A stretch of DNA of 33,989 nucleotides from Bacillota bacterium (GTDB taxonomy: Bacteria > Bacillota > Clostridia > Oscillospirales > Ruminococcaceae), in assembly GCA_023429685.1 (NCBI GenBank), contig JAEZDF010000111.1, positions 1 through 33,989 of the forward strand, given 5' to 3'. Positions 21,213-29,201 of the stretch are shown in pieces. Each line of letters opens with the position of its first letter. The first letter of the stretch is position 1. The notes beneath the pieces were generated by a model. The model did not search any database. It was not told the DNA's origin and saw only the letters and a list, made by a program, of their open reading frames with translations. Position numbers and translations under genes: made by a program.

Positions 21213-22979
21213 ATGCTGAAGAATTTTAAGATCTCAAACAAGCTTCTTGTCGCATTTGGAACAATTTTGGTTTTTTTCTGCATTGTGGTAGCGGGTGCTC
21301 TGGTCGGTCTAAACGTCATTATGGCGTTTTATGACGACTTTTACGAGCAATCGTACACGGTGGTAGAGACTTCTATTGATTTGCAGCGCAACTTTCAAAA
21401 AGCAGAAAAATACCTGATTCGCTCTTTTACCACGGAGGACATTAAGACCAAGCAGCTTTACACCGAAAACACGAAGTCTTCCTTTGCCGAGATGCAGGTT
21501 CAGCTTGTTGTACTCGAGCGGCTAAGCGAGCAAACGGAGCTGGTGCAGGAGTTTCGAAAGCAGTTTGACACGTTGATGAAAACCTCCGAGCGAATCTTTT
21601 TAATGTCGATTAGCGAGGGCAACGAAAACGCGATCCTTGTCTTTAACAACAACTTTTCCGAGCCAATAGAGGACGCGAGAGCTGTTTTAAATGAGATTAC
21701 GGCACAGGCGAAGAACCAGGCAAAAGACGCCTACGACCAAAGCGTTGAGATGCAAAGCCTGCTGACATTCCTACTTATGGGGCTTGCGGGACTGACGGTC
21801 GGCGTGCTGCTCTTCTTTTGGATCTACATTGTGCGCAGCCTTACCCGCCCCATTGCCGAAATTGAAGGGGCGGCGGAGCAGATGGCAAGCGGGAACCTCA
21901 CCGTCAATGTGGGCTATCGCTCCAAGGACGAGCTGGGCAGGCTGGCAGGCAGCATGAACCATATGACCGAGACGCTCAAGGGCTATGTACAGTCCATCGA
22001 CGAGGTACTGGGTGAGCTTGCCGGCGGCAACTTCACCGTTTCGGTGGATACCGATTTTGTTGGTGATTTTGCGCCGATTAAGCACTCGATGACAGGCATT
22101 GCCGATTCGCTCAGTCGCACCCTGCTTGAGATTGACCGCGCGGCCGAACAGGTTTCAAGCGGGTCAGAGCAGGTTTCGGGCGGCGCGCAGGCGCTGAGCC
22201 AGGGCGCAACGGAACAGGCTAGCGCCATCGAGGAGCTTTCTGCGACGGTGGATGAAATATCGAGCAACATCAAGCTCAATGCCGAGAACGCGCAGCTTTC
22301 AAACTCTCAGGTCATGGAGACCGCAAGTGAGATTGAGCATGGCAACAAGCAGATGCAAGAGCTAATTGTTGCAATGAACGAGATTAAGGCGACCACCGAC
22401 CAGATTAGCAAGATTATTAAGGCGATTGACGATATCGCGTTCCAGACCAACATCCTTGCCCTGAACGCCGCGGTGGAGGCGGCAAGGGCGGGTGCCGCGG
22501 GCAAGGGCTTTGCGGTGGTGGCGGACGAGGTGCGCAACCTGGCTGCCAAGAGCGCGGATGCCGCTAAGAATACCACTGAGCTGATAGCGAGCTCGGTATC
22601 GGCTGTTAAGAACGGAAGCAAGATAGCCGCCGAAACCGCGCAGAAGCTTGAGAACATCAAGCTAAAAGCGGAGGAAAGCAGACGTCTGGTAGACGAGATT
22701 ACCCGTGCGTCGGGCAGTCAGGCAAGTGCGGTGGTACAGATTACACAGGGGCTTGAGCAGATTGCGGTTGTGGTGCAGACCAACTCCGCAACAGCCGAAG
22801 AGAGCGCAGCTGCATCCGAGGAACTGAACAGCCAGGCGCATATGCTCAAGGATCTTGTAAAAAGGTTCCGCATCGATAAAGCAAGTAACGAGTATTACCC
22901 AGACCCCGAGCGGTTTGACGACGGTGACGGCGACGAGGAGCCGATTGAGGAGTTCAATTCCGGCATAATTGATTACTAA
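21213..22979 (+). CDS. methyl-accepting chemotaxis protein 2
   Basis: The product is 588 residues and a paralogue of the receptor upstream: both start with a KNFKI/KNYKI-type basic segment and share helix, HAMP and tip layout. The first helix is at about 10-35, the sensor runs to about 185, and the second helix (LLTFLLMGLAGLTVGVLLFFWIYIV) is followed by HAMP (RSLTRPIAEIEGAAEQMASGNL). The tip is AFQTNILALNAAVEAARAG. It differs at the C-terminus, which ends in an acidic tail of about 30 residues (DPERFDDGDGDEEP...) rather than a tethering pentapeptide. I chose the ATG at 21213, 12 bases after AGAAAGG. It forms its own unit between hairpins. Confidence 0.92.
   Translation: MLKNFKISNKLLVAFGTILVFFCIVVAGALVGLNVIMAFYDDFYEQSYTVVETSIDLQRNFQKAEKYLIRSFTTEDIKTKQLYTENTKSSFAEMQVQLVVLERLSEQTELVQEFRKQFDTLMKTSERIFLMSISEGNENAILVFNNNFSEPIEDARAVLNEITAQAKNQAKDAYDQSVEMQSLLTFLLMGLAGLTVGVLLFFWIYIVRSLTRPIAEIEGAAEQMASGNLTVNVGYRSKDELGRLAGSMNHMTETLKGYVQSIDEVLGELAGGNFTVSVDTDFVGDFAPIKHSMTGIADSLSRTLLEIDRAAEQVSSGSEQVSGGAQALSQGATEQASAIEELSATVDEISSNIKLNAENAQLSNSQVMETASEIEHGNKQMQELIVAMNEIKATTDQISKIIKAIDDIAFQTNILALNAAVEAARAGAAGKGFAVVADEVRNLAAKSADAAKNTTELIASSVSAVKNGSKIAAETAQKLENIKLKAEESRRLVDEITRASGSQASAVVQITQGLEQIAVVVQTNSATAEESAAASEELNSQAHMLKDLVKRFRIDKASNEYYPDPERFDDGDGDEEPIEEFNSGIIDY
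22488..22534 (+). repeat. 47-base identical stretch shared by the two receptor genes, copy 2
   Basis: Matches 20478-20524 at all 47 bases, in the same frame and orientation, about 2 kb apart. Confidence 0.9.
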
Positions 22980-23021
22980 CAACTAAAATAGAAGGGTTTT
23001 ACACAAGCCCAAACAAACAAT

Positions 23022-23053
23022 AATGACGAAACGGCTTTGCCGTTTCGTCATTT
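23022..23053 (+). terminator. terminator after the second receptor gene
   Basis: A perfect 14-bp stem (23022-23035 with 23039-23052) with a TTT loop, starting 42 bases after the stop. The T run is interrupted (TTTAATG). Confidence 0.8.
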
Positions 23054-23086
23054 AATGCTATAATTAGTACCGAATACTGAACGCGC

Positions 23087-23119
23087 CAATCATCCTGCCG
23101 TCTTTTGGCAGGATGATTG
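23087..23119. terminator. second hairpin between receptor and carboxypeptidase genes
   Basis: CAATCATCCTGCC (23087-23099) pairs exactly with 23107-23119 around a seven-base loop (GTCTTTT). No T tract follows. It may be a backup terminator or a regulatory structure. Confidence 0.55.
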
Positions 23120-23242
23120 CAAAATACCAAATGAACATCGTTTTTCATCCAACCGGGCAGATGCCGTATATTGTTACTTTTTTGTTAACGGTTGTCTGTA
23201 CTTGTGATTGGATGTCATACTACAGATAGAAAACATGCCGTT

Positions 23243-23303
23243 TTGTCGCTGAGCTAGGGCGACAATCGGCAATATAATAGCGCACAGTCAGCCTAGGCTG
23301 TGC
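23243..23303 (+). promoter_or_regulatory. promoter and palindromes before the D,D-carboxypeptidase gene
   Basis: A consensus TATAAT lies at 23273-23278, with only a weak CTGAGC at -35 position. TTGTCGC (23243-23249) and GCGACAA (23259-23265) form an inverted repeat over the -35 region. A second palindrome, AGCCTAGGCT, lies just behind the start region. A regulator binding the first site is inferred. Confidence 0.45.
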
Positions 23304-23329
23304 ATAAAACAAGAACAAGGGAGGCGGAC

Positions 23330-24688
23330 ATGCTTGTGAAACGAATTGCAGCGGCGGTTCTTTCAATGTTACTCACCCTCTTTATATTACCCCCCGCTTA
23401 CGCCTTTCAAGCGGCGGTTGCGGTGGGGCAGGTGGACTTTAGTACCTACTCCGAGGCGTATGTTGTCATCGACGCCGAAACGGGTCAGGTGCTGCTGGAA
23501 CAGAATATGAATAAGCGCGAGTACCCCGCCAGCATTACCAAGGTGCTGACCGTAGCCGTTGCGCTGGAGCGCGCGGCACTTTCGGACAGGCTTGTGATGA
23601 GCGAGGCGGCGGTTAACAGCGTTGCGCGGTCAAGCTCCCATATCGCACTGACGGCAAACGAGGAGATCTCGGTGGAGGACGCGGTGATGGCGACGATGCT
23701 TGCCTCGGCGAACGACGCCGCCAACGGGATAGCCGAGTATATCGGCGGCTCTGCTGAGATGTTTTGCGCGATCATGAACAAAACCGCCCGTGGAGCGGGT
23801 GCTGTAAACTCAAACTTTACCAACGCAAACGGGCTGGAGGACGACAACCACTACACCACCGCCTATGACATGGCGATGATTACGCGGTACGCGCTTACGG
23901 TGGACGGTTTTCGGGGCGTATTTGGCGCGGAGCAGTACACGATGCAGCCCACCAACAAACAGCCCGAGCGGCGAAACTTCGGCACGGCGCATCATATGAT
24001 TGTGTATTCGCAATATGAGTACAAAGGCGCGTGGGGCGGTAAGCTCGGGTGGACACCAAAGGCAAACCACACGGCGGTAACGGTCGCCAAAAGGGACGGC
24101 AAGGAGCTTATCTGCGTGGTAATGAACTCCAAAACCAAGTGGGAGAAATACAAAGACACCAAAAAGCTGTTTGATTACTGCTTTAACAACCTGCAAACCG
24201 TCACCGTAACCGCCGAGGTGAACAAGCCAAAGAACATCCCCGTTGTGGAGGATGCCGGTGTCGTCGGGGTGGCGAAGGTGCCCAGACAGACGGTAACCAG
24301 TACGCTGTATGTACCCGAGGGCGTGACACAGGAGAACATCGACGTATCCTACAACACAAAGGTGAGCTACCAAAAGGGCGAGGAGATTTGCCCCGCGGCG
24401 TGCTTTAGCATTATGAGTGAGGGCGGCGCTGAAACACCAATCTACACCATGCCCCTTTCCTGCGAGGTTGAGATCGATGAGAGGCCGAAGTCCAGTGTGC
24501 TCAGTGCAACCGAGGTTATGGCAAACGCGGACGATGTGGTGAAGGTGCCAGCCTCCCCGCGTGTGCCGGTCATCATCGCGTCGATTGTGGGCGGGCTGCT
24601 TATCCTGTTTATGCTGGTGCGCCTTGCGGTACAACACTACTACCGAAAAAAGCGGGCAAAAAGACGCGCCATGCGCTATTACCGTTAA
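23330..24688 (+). CDS. D-alanyl-D-alanine carboxypeptidase (S11 family, DacA-like)
   Basis: This extracellular membrane-bound enzyme trims the last D-Ala from peptidoglycan stem peptides. The product is 452 residues. It has a signal peptide of about 25 residues (cut near PPAYA), the SxxK motif S68-I-T-K71 and S126-A-N128. The third motif, normally K-T-G, reads K238-L-G240. That departs from the usual catalytic sequence. A beta-rich C-terminal domain follows (about 280-410), then a membrane helix at about 415-436 and a very basic tail (YYRKKRAKRRAMRYYR), instead of the amphipathic anchor of PBP5. GGGAGGCGG precedes the ATG at 23330. Confidence 0.88.
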   Translation: MLVKRIAAAVLSMLLTLFILPPAYAFQAAVAVGQVDFSTYSEAYVVIDAETGQVLLEQNMNKREYPASITKVLTVAVALERAALSDRLVMSEAAVNSVARSSSHIALTANEEISVEDAVMATMLASANDAANGIAEYIGGSAEMFCAIMNKTARGAGAVNSNFTNANGLEDDNHYTTAYDMAMITRYALTVDGFRGVFGAEQYTMQPTNKQPERRNFGTAHHMIVYSQYEYKGAWGGKLGWTPKANHTAVTVAKRDGKELICVVMNSKTKWEKYKDTKKLFDYCFNNLQTVTVTAEVNKPKNIPVVEDAGVVGVAKVPRQTVTSTLYVPEGVTQENIDVSYNTKVSYQKGEEICPAACFSIMSEGGAETPIYTMPLSCEVEIDERPKSSVLSATEVMANADDVVKVPASPRVPVIIASIVGGLLILFMLVRLAVQHYYRKKRAKRRAMRYYR

Positions 24689-24737
24689 AGGACACCAACA
24701 TATTACCAAACGTATTATTATGAAACGGAGTTACCCA

Positions 24738-25406
24738 ATGAATAAACGATACGACACCCTACTGTTTGACCTAGACGGCACGCTGCTCGATTCTAAGCCC
24801 GGCATAGAACTATGCTTTGCCTATGCCATGAAGCGCATGAACGAGGCGGGGCCCCCCGTACAACTACCCGAGGGGTTTGATTTTAACACCGTAATCGGTC
24901 CGCCGCTCACACACAGCTTTCGACAATTTACACACTCCGAGGAGCAGGTGGTACAGGCGATTACCTTTTATCGCGAGCTGTATTTTGATACCGGCTGGAA
25001 GATGAGCGACCCGTTTGACGGCATACGCGACGCGCTTATGCTGCTAAAAGATAGCGGAAAACGCCTGCTGGTCGCGACATCAAAGCTCGAAGACCTAGCG
25101 CGTAGAACGTTGGAACACCACGGCATCGCCCGGTATTTTGATGTGATTGCTGGCGCGTCTAAGGATGATAAACGCTCAAGCAAGCAGGACGTTATTGTGC
25201 GCGCGCTGGAGCTTGCAGGGGTAGAAAGTACAGACTGCGTGATGATAGGCGACCGCCTGCACGATATGGAGGGCGCACAGCAGACGGGGATGGACGCCAT
25301 CGGGGTGCTGTGGGGCTACGGCTCGCGGCAGGAGCTTGGCGGATACCAGCCCATACTGCTTGCACAAACGCCCGCAGAGCTGTGCGACTACCTGTTAGCG
25401 CAATAG
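24738..25406 (+). CDS. HAD-superfamily phosphatase (phosphoglycolate phosphatase-like)
   Basis: Product of 222 residues. The four HAD motifs are present: FDLDGTLLDS with the nucleophile D11 and acid D13; a threonine in VATSK near 112-116; K149 in SSKQD; and IGDRLHDMEGA with D172. A helical cap between motifs I and II (about 20-90) marks the Gph-like subfamily, which removes phosphate from small molecules such as phosphoglycolate or nucleotides. The true substrate cannot be told. I chose the ATG at 24738, seven bases after ACGGAG. An ATG at 24720 would add six residues. Together with prmA and rsmE it looks like one housekeeping unit. Confidence 0.85.
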   Translation: MNKRYDTLLFDLDGTLLDSKPGIELCFAYAMKRMNEAGPPVQLPEGFDFNTVIGPPLTHSFRQFTHSEEQVVQAITFYRELYFDTGWKMSDPFDGIRDALMLLKDSGKRLLVATSKLEDLARRTLEHHGIARYFDVIAGASKDDKRSSKQDVIVRALELAGVESTDCVMIGDRLHDMEGAQQTGMDAIGVLWGYGSRQELGGYQPILLAQTPAELCDYLLAQ

Positions 25407-25431
25407 CGATATCTGCAAAGAGGGGGAGAAC

Positions 25432-26409
25432 ATGGATTTTACTAAGGTGAAGATAGCCACAACCGCACCGGGCACCGAGGCAGTGACCGGTGCATTGCTC
25501 TGTCTTGGCATCACCGGCTTTGAGGTGGAGGACGCTGAGGATTTTGAGCGGTTCCTTGCCGACGTAACGCCCCATTGGGACTATGTGGACGAGGACCTGA
25601 TGAGATTAAAGACAGTACCCACCAGCGTTTCGGTGTACCTTGCCGACAACGCGCAGGGGCGCGACCTGCTCGCTGAGATTAAGTCTGCGCTTGCGACGCT
25701 TAGGCAGCAGGACACAGACGGGGAATACGGCAGCCTTTCGGTCACGCTGTGCGGCGTGCGCGAGGAGGACTGGGCAAACAACTGGAAGCAGTACTTTAAG
25801 CCGATTGAGGTGGGCGAGAAGTTCGTAATCTGCCCGTCGTGGGAGCGGTACGAGGGGGACGGCGGGCGCATTGTGCTGCGCATCGACCCGTCGTCGAGCT
25901 TTGGCACGGGAGGGCACCAAACCACGCAGCTGTGCATCGAGCAGCTGGAGCGGGTGGTAACCCCTGACCACAAGGTGCTGGATATGGGCTGCGGCAGCGG
26001 CATCTTGTCCGCGGCGGCGCTGCTACTGGGTGCGCGCAAGGTACTTGCGGTGGATATTGACGAGGGAGCCGTGCACACCGCACGGGAGAACGTAAAGGAA
26101 AACGGGTTTTCGGGCGACCGCTTTACGGCCTTGTGCGCGAATGTGCTCGCCGATTCGGCAGCGGCAGGGGTGGTTGCGGCGGCAAAGTACGACATAATTG
26201 CCGCGAATATCGTGGCGGACGTCATCATCGCGATGGGCGAGCTGCTTGCGTCGGTGCTTGCAAAGGACGGCACCCTGATATGCTCCGGCATACTCGCCGA
26301 GCGCGCGCAAGAGGTGGTAGACGCACTAGGGACATATGGTCTTGAGCAGGTGAGCCTGCACGAGAAGCAGGACTGGGTTGCCATCGTGCTGCGCCACCGC
26401 GCAGGGTAA
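25432..26409 (+). CDS. prmA: ribosomal protein L11 methyltransferase
   Basis: PrmA uses S-adenosylmethionine to methylate amino groups on L11 in the cytoplasm. The product is 325 residues, about 30 longer than the E. coli enzyme but normal for Firmicutes. The N-terminal substrate-binding domain covers about 1-90. The family motif DPSSSFGTGGHQTT is at 152-165, the nucleotide-binding loop VLDMGCGSG at 182-190, and the catalytic-region motif ANIVADVI follows near 255. AGAGGGGGAG precedes the ATG. The rsmE gene follows, a pairing common in Clostridia. Confidence 0.95.
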   Translation: MDFTKVKIATTAPGTEAVTGALLCLGITGFEVEDAEDFERFLADVTPHWDYVDEDLMRLKTVPTSVSVYLADNAQGRDLLAEIKSALATLRQQDTDGEYGSLSVTLCGVREEDWANNWKQYFKPIEVGEKFVICPSWERYEGDGGRIVLRIDPSSSFGTGGHQTTQLCIEQLERVVTPDHKVLDMGCGSGILSAAALLLGARKVLAVDIDEGAVHTARENVKENGFSGDRFTALCANVLADSAAAGVVAAAKYDIIAANIVADVIIAMGELLASVLAKDGTLICSGILAERAQEVVDALGTYGLEQVSLHEKQDWVAIVLRHRAG

Positions 26410-26490
26410 GCGATAAAACCGAACAACTCCGAAACAGAGAAATCATTATAAGTGAGTGGACTTCCCGCAGGGATGAACGGGGGAATGGGT

Positions 26491-27216
26491 ATGCCAAGAT
26501 TTTTTGTGGACGCCGTAGCGGGCGAGACCTTCTGCCTGACGGGCGAGAACGCCGCCCATGCGGCGAAATCGCTGCGCATGCGGGTGGGCGAGGAGCTTGT
26601 TGTTTGCGACCAAAGCGGCGTAGACCACCACTGCCGCATCACGAGTGTTTCGCCCGACGAGGTGACGGGAGTGGTGGAGCACAGCGCGCCGAACACGGCG
26701 GAGCTGCCCTGCCCGGTGTCGCTGTATGTTGCCGTACCAAAGGGCGACAAGCTCGAGCAGATTGTGCAAAAGGCGGTAGAGCTTGGCGTTTGTGACATCA
26801 CGCCGGTGCTCACCGCGCGGTGTGTCTCTCGCCCCGACCAAAAGAGCATGGCAAAGCGCACCGAGCGACTAGGTAAAATCGCGCTCGAAGCGGCAAAGCA
26901 GTGCGGGCGCGGTATGGTGCCCACGGTTCACGACATGGTAGAATTTAAAGAGGCGCTGGCGCGCATGACAACCGCCGAGACCGCCATGCTGTGTTATGAA
27001 AAGGGCGGGGAGCGCATCTCGCGTTTGGTGGGCGCAGACCACAAAGGCACCGTCGCGGTCATGACGGGCAGCGAAGGCGGATTTTCGCCTGAGGAGGCGC
27101 AGCAAGCAACAAACGCAGGCGTTGTGCCCGTAACACTGGGTGCGCGCATCCTGCGCGCCGAGACCGCGCCGCTCTACGTGCTTTCGGTGCTGTCGCATAT
27201 CTTGGAATCGGGTTGA
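26491..27216 (+). CDS. rsmE: 16S rRNA (uracil-1498-N3)-methyltransferase
   Basis: The enzyme methylates U1498 in the small ribosomal subunit. The product is 241 residues, standard length. An N-terminal PUA-like domain (about 1-70, starting PRFFVDA, with the AAHAAKSLRM pattern) is followed by a SPOUT knot domain with MTGSEGGFSPEE at about 191-202 and LGARILRAETAPLYVLS at about 216-232, which forms the cofactor knot. I chose the ATG at 26491 because homology starts there. In-frame starts at 26452 (GTG) and 26473 (ATG) would add 13 and six residues. It ends before a hairpin shared with the converging iron operon. Confidence 0.93.
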   Translation: MPRFFVDAVAGETFCLTGENAAHAAKSLRMRVGEELVVCDQSGVDHHCRITSVSPDEVTGVVEHSAPNTAELPCPVSLYVAVPKGDKLEQIVQKAVELGVCDITPVLTARCVSRPDQKSMAKRTERLGKIALEAAKQCGRGMVPTVHDMVEFKEALARMTTAETAMLCYEKGGERISRLVGADHKGTVAVMTGSEGGFSPEEAQQATNAGVVPVTLGARILRAETAPLYVLSVLSHILESG

Positions 27217-27268
27217 CGTAGTGATTAAATAAGGCAGCCGTCTTTTTGCAGCATACGTCGGTCACAAA

Positions 27269-27305
27269 AAACAGGGTGTGTCCTTAGCACGGATACACCC
27301 TGTTT
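27269..27305. terminator. bidirectional terminator between rsmE and the iron operon
   Basis: A 15-bp stem (27269-27283 with 27291-27305, one G-T wobble) with A-rich sequence on the left and T-rich on the right, so it can work for both converging transcripts. Bases 27217-27268 and 27306-27348 show no gene. Confidence 0.85.
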
Positions 27306-27348
27306 GTATTTGCTTATTGATGATATGGAACAGGTAGAAGCTTGCCTG

Positions 27349-28167
27349 TCAACAGGTCATAGGCAGGTAGGTAGCTGCGCTGTGGTGCCGCCCCTTGGGC
27401 ACGACAAACGGCGAGCCGGAAACGGGGTCTTTTATCACTTTGCAATCAAGCCCGAATACCGAAGCAATCAGCTCTTTTGTTATCACCTTACACGGGGCAC
27501 CTTCGGCGATAAGCCTGCCTTTGCTCAGGGCAAAGATATGGTCGGCATACCGGGCGGAGAGGTTAATATCATGCAGCACCATCACGATGGTTGTGCCATG
27601 CCGCCGGTTCAGGTCGGTCAGCAGGTCGAGGATTTCGACCTGATAGGCAATGTCCAAAAACGTTGTGGGCTCATCCAAAAACAGAATGTCGGTCTGCTGG
27701 GCAAGCGCCATCGCAATCCACACGCGCTGACGCTGCCCGCCCGAAAGCTCATCGATGCTGCGGTTGGCAAGCTCGGTAATGCCCATGATGTCCAGTGCCT
27801 CGGCCACGGCGTCATAGTCTTTTTTGCTCCAGCCCTGTAAAAAGGTTTGGTGAGGGAATCTGCCACGCCCCACCAGGTCGGCAACCGAGATGCCCTCCGG
27901 CACAACGGGCGACTGGGGAAGAAGCCCCAGGATACGCGCAAGCTGCTTGGACGGGATTTTGCCGATGGGGGTCTTATCAACCGTTATTTCACCCGAACTT
28001 GGCCTAATCAGGCGGGCAAGCGTTTTGAGCAGGGTGGATTTTCCGCACGCGTTTGCGCCGATAATCACGCTGATTTTACCGCTTGGAATGGCGATGCTCA
28101 CGTCATGGAGGATTGTTTTGTTCTCATATCCGGCAATGATGTGGTTTGCCTTTAATCGATGTGCCAT
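27349..28167 (-). CDS. iron-siderophore ABC transporter, ATP-binding protein
   Basis: Product of 272 residues. It is the cytoplasmic motor of the importer encoded by the next three genes. It has Walker A GANACGKST at 37-45, a Q-loop (LLPQSP), the ABC signature LSGGQRQR at about 140-147, Walker B LFLDEP and the switch histidine in VMVLHD. This is the FecE/FhuC type that usually carries ferric siderophores or heme. It is last in the operon, starting two bases after the stop of the permease gene upstream. The metal complex transported cannot be told from the sequence. Confidence 0.92.
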   Translation of the reverse strand: MAHRLKANHIIAGYENKTILHDVSIAIPSGKISVIIGANACGKSTLLKTLARLIRPSSGEITVDKTPIGKIPSKQLARILGLLPQSPVVPEGISVADLVGRGRFPHQTFLQGWSKKDYDAVAEALDIMGITELANRSIDELSGGQRQRVWIAMALAQQTDILFLDEPTTFLDIAYQVEILDLLTDLNRRHGTTIVMVLHDINLSARYADHIFALSKGRLIAEGAPCKVITKELIASVFGLDCKVIKDPVSGSPFVVPKGRHHSAATYLPMTC

Positions 28168-28169
28168 GT

Positions 28170-29201
28170 CTAAAGACCTCCTGTTCGGTTCATACGGATG
28201 AGCAAAAACAACAAAAAAGGTGCGCCGAGCATGCCGGTTATCACCCCGACGGGGAATCGGGTTCCAAACGCAAACTGCCCAAGCAGGTCAGCCCCCAGCA
28301 CCAGAACAGCGCCCATCAGCCCGGCGGGCAGCTCAGAGGAAAACCCCGCACCAACCAGCCGTTTCGCAATGGGACCCGCCAGAAACGAAACGAACGCAAT
28401 GGGTCCCGTTGTGGCGGTGGCAAGCGCAATCAGACACACGGCGGATAAAACCAGCGCGACACGCGTCTTGTTTGTGTTTACCCCAAGTGCGGTGGCGGAC
28501 TGCTCGCCGAGCTCTAAGATTCTAAGGCGGCTACCCAGCAACAGGATAACGGGGGACAAAAGCGCGACCGACAGCATGAGCACCGGCGTGTCGCTTAGCC
28601 GGATACCGTTTAGACTACCGCTGAGCCACCGAAGAGCCGCAGGAACGTCGTAGCTCGACGCGCCAAGCAGCAGATAGGACACTAGCGCACCCAGCATCGC
28701 CTGCATGCCAATGCCAATTAGGATCAGCCGTCCGCCCGAAAACGAGCCCGCACTCGACAGCGCATAGATAAGCGCCGTTGTTAAAAGCCCCGCGATGACC
28801 GCCGCGACCGACACGACCGCGCCGCTTGTGTGCAGAACAAGGATGCAAAAAACGGCGGCGGCACTGGAGCCGGAGCTGATGCCGATGATATTCGGGCTTG
28901 CAAGGGGGTTGCGCAGCAACGTTTGAAAGGTGCTGCCGCCTATGCCAAACGCAAATCCGGCAAACAGACCCGCCAGCATTCGGGGCAGGCGCAGCGTTTT
29001 AACCGCAAAGGACGCCCCCCCAATATCCTCGCCCAACAGTACGCGCACCACGGTTTCAATTGGGTATGTGGTGTTTCCGAGCAAAAGCATTGCGACACAA
29101 AGTGTTACGGTCAGGATGGTTAACAGCGCGGTTGCCGCTGCCCAGCGCCGCCGCCTTAGTTTGCGCCCGGTCTGTATGGGGTTTGAGATTGTCATATTCA
29201 T
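28170..29201 (-). CDS. iron-siderophore ABC transporter, permease 2 (FecCD family)
   Basis: The product is 343 residues with about ten membrane helices, as usual for this family. Signature segments include LRLPRMLAGLFAGFAFGIGGSTFQ, then NPLASPNIIGISSG and GPIAFVSFLAGPIAKRLVG near the ATPase-contact loop. The true start is ATG at 29199-29201. A longer frame running back to 29630 is only GC-rich antisense to the neighbouring gene. Its ATG overlaps the TGA of the upstream permease gene (ATGA), so translation is probably coupled. It pairs with permease 1 to form the membrane channel. Confidence 0.9.
   Translation of the reverse strand: MNMTISNPIQTGRKLRRRRWAAATALLTILTVTLCVAMLLLGNTTYPIETVVRVLLGEDIGGASFAVKTLRLPRMLAGLFAGFAFGIGGSTFQTLLRNPLASPNIIGISSGSSAAAVFCILVLHTSGAVVSVAAVIAGLLTTALIYALSSAGSFSGGRLILIGIGMQAMLGALVSYLLLGASSYDVPAALRWLSGSLNGIRLSDTPVLMLSVALLSPVILLLGSRLRILELGEQSATALGVNTNKTRVALVLSAVCLIALATATTGPIAFVSFLAGPIAKRLVGAGFSSELPAGLMGAVLVLGADLLGQFAFGTRFPVGVITGMLGAPFLLFLLIRMNRTGGL

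Noticed and set aside
25581..26924. 447-codon open frame on the minus strand across prmA and rsmE
   Set aside because: It is antisense to two well-recognised genes, has Ser/Arg/Ala-rich low-similarity sequence and no ribosome binding site. Long antisense frames are common in GC-rich DNA.
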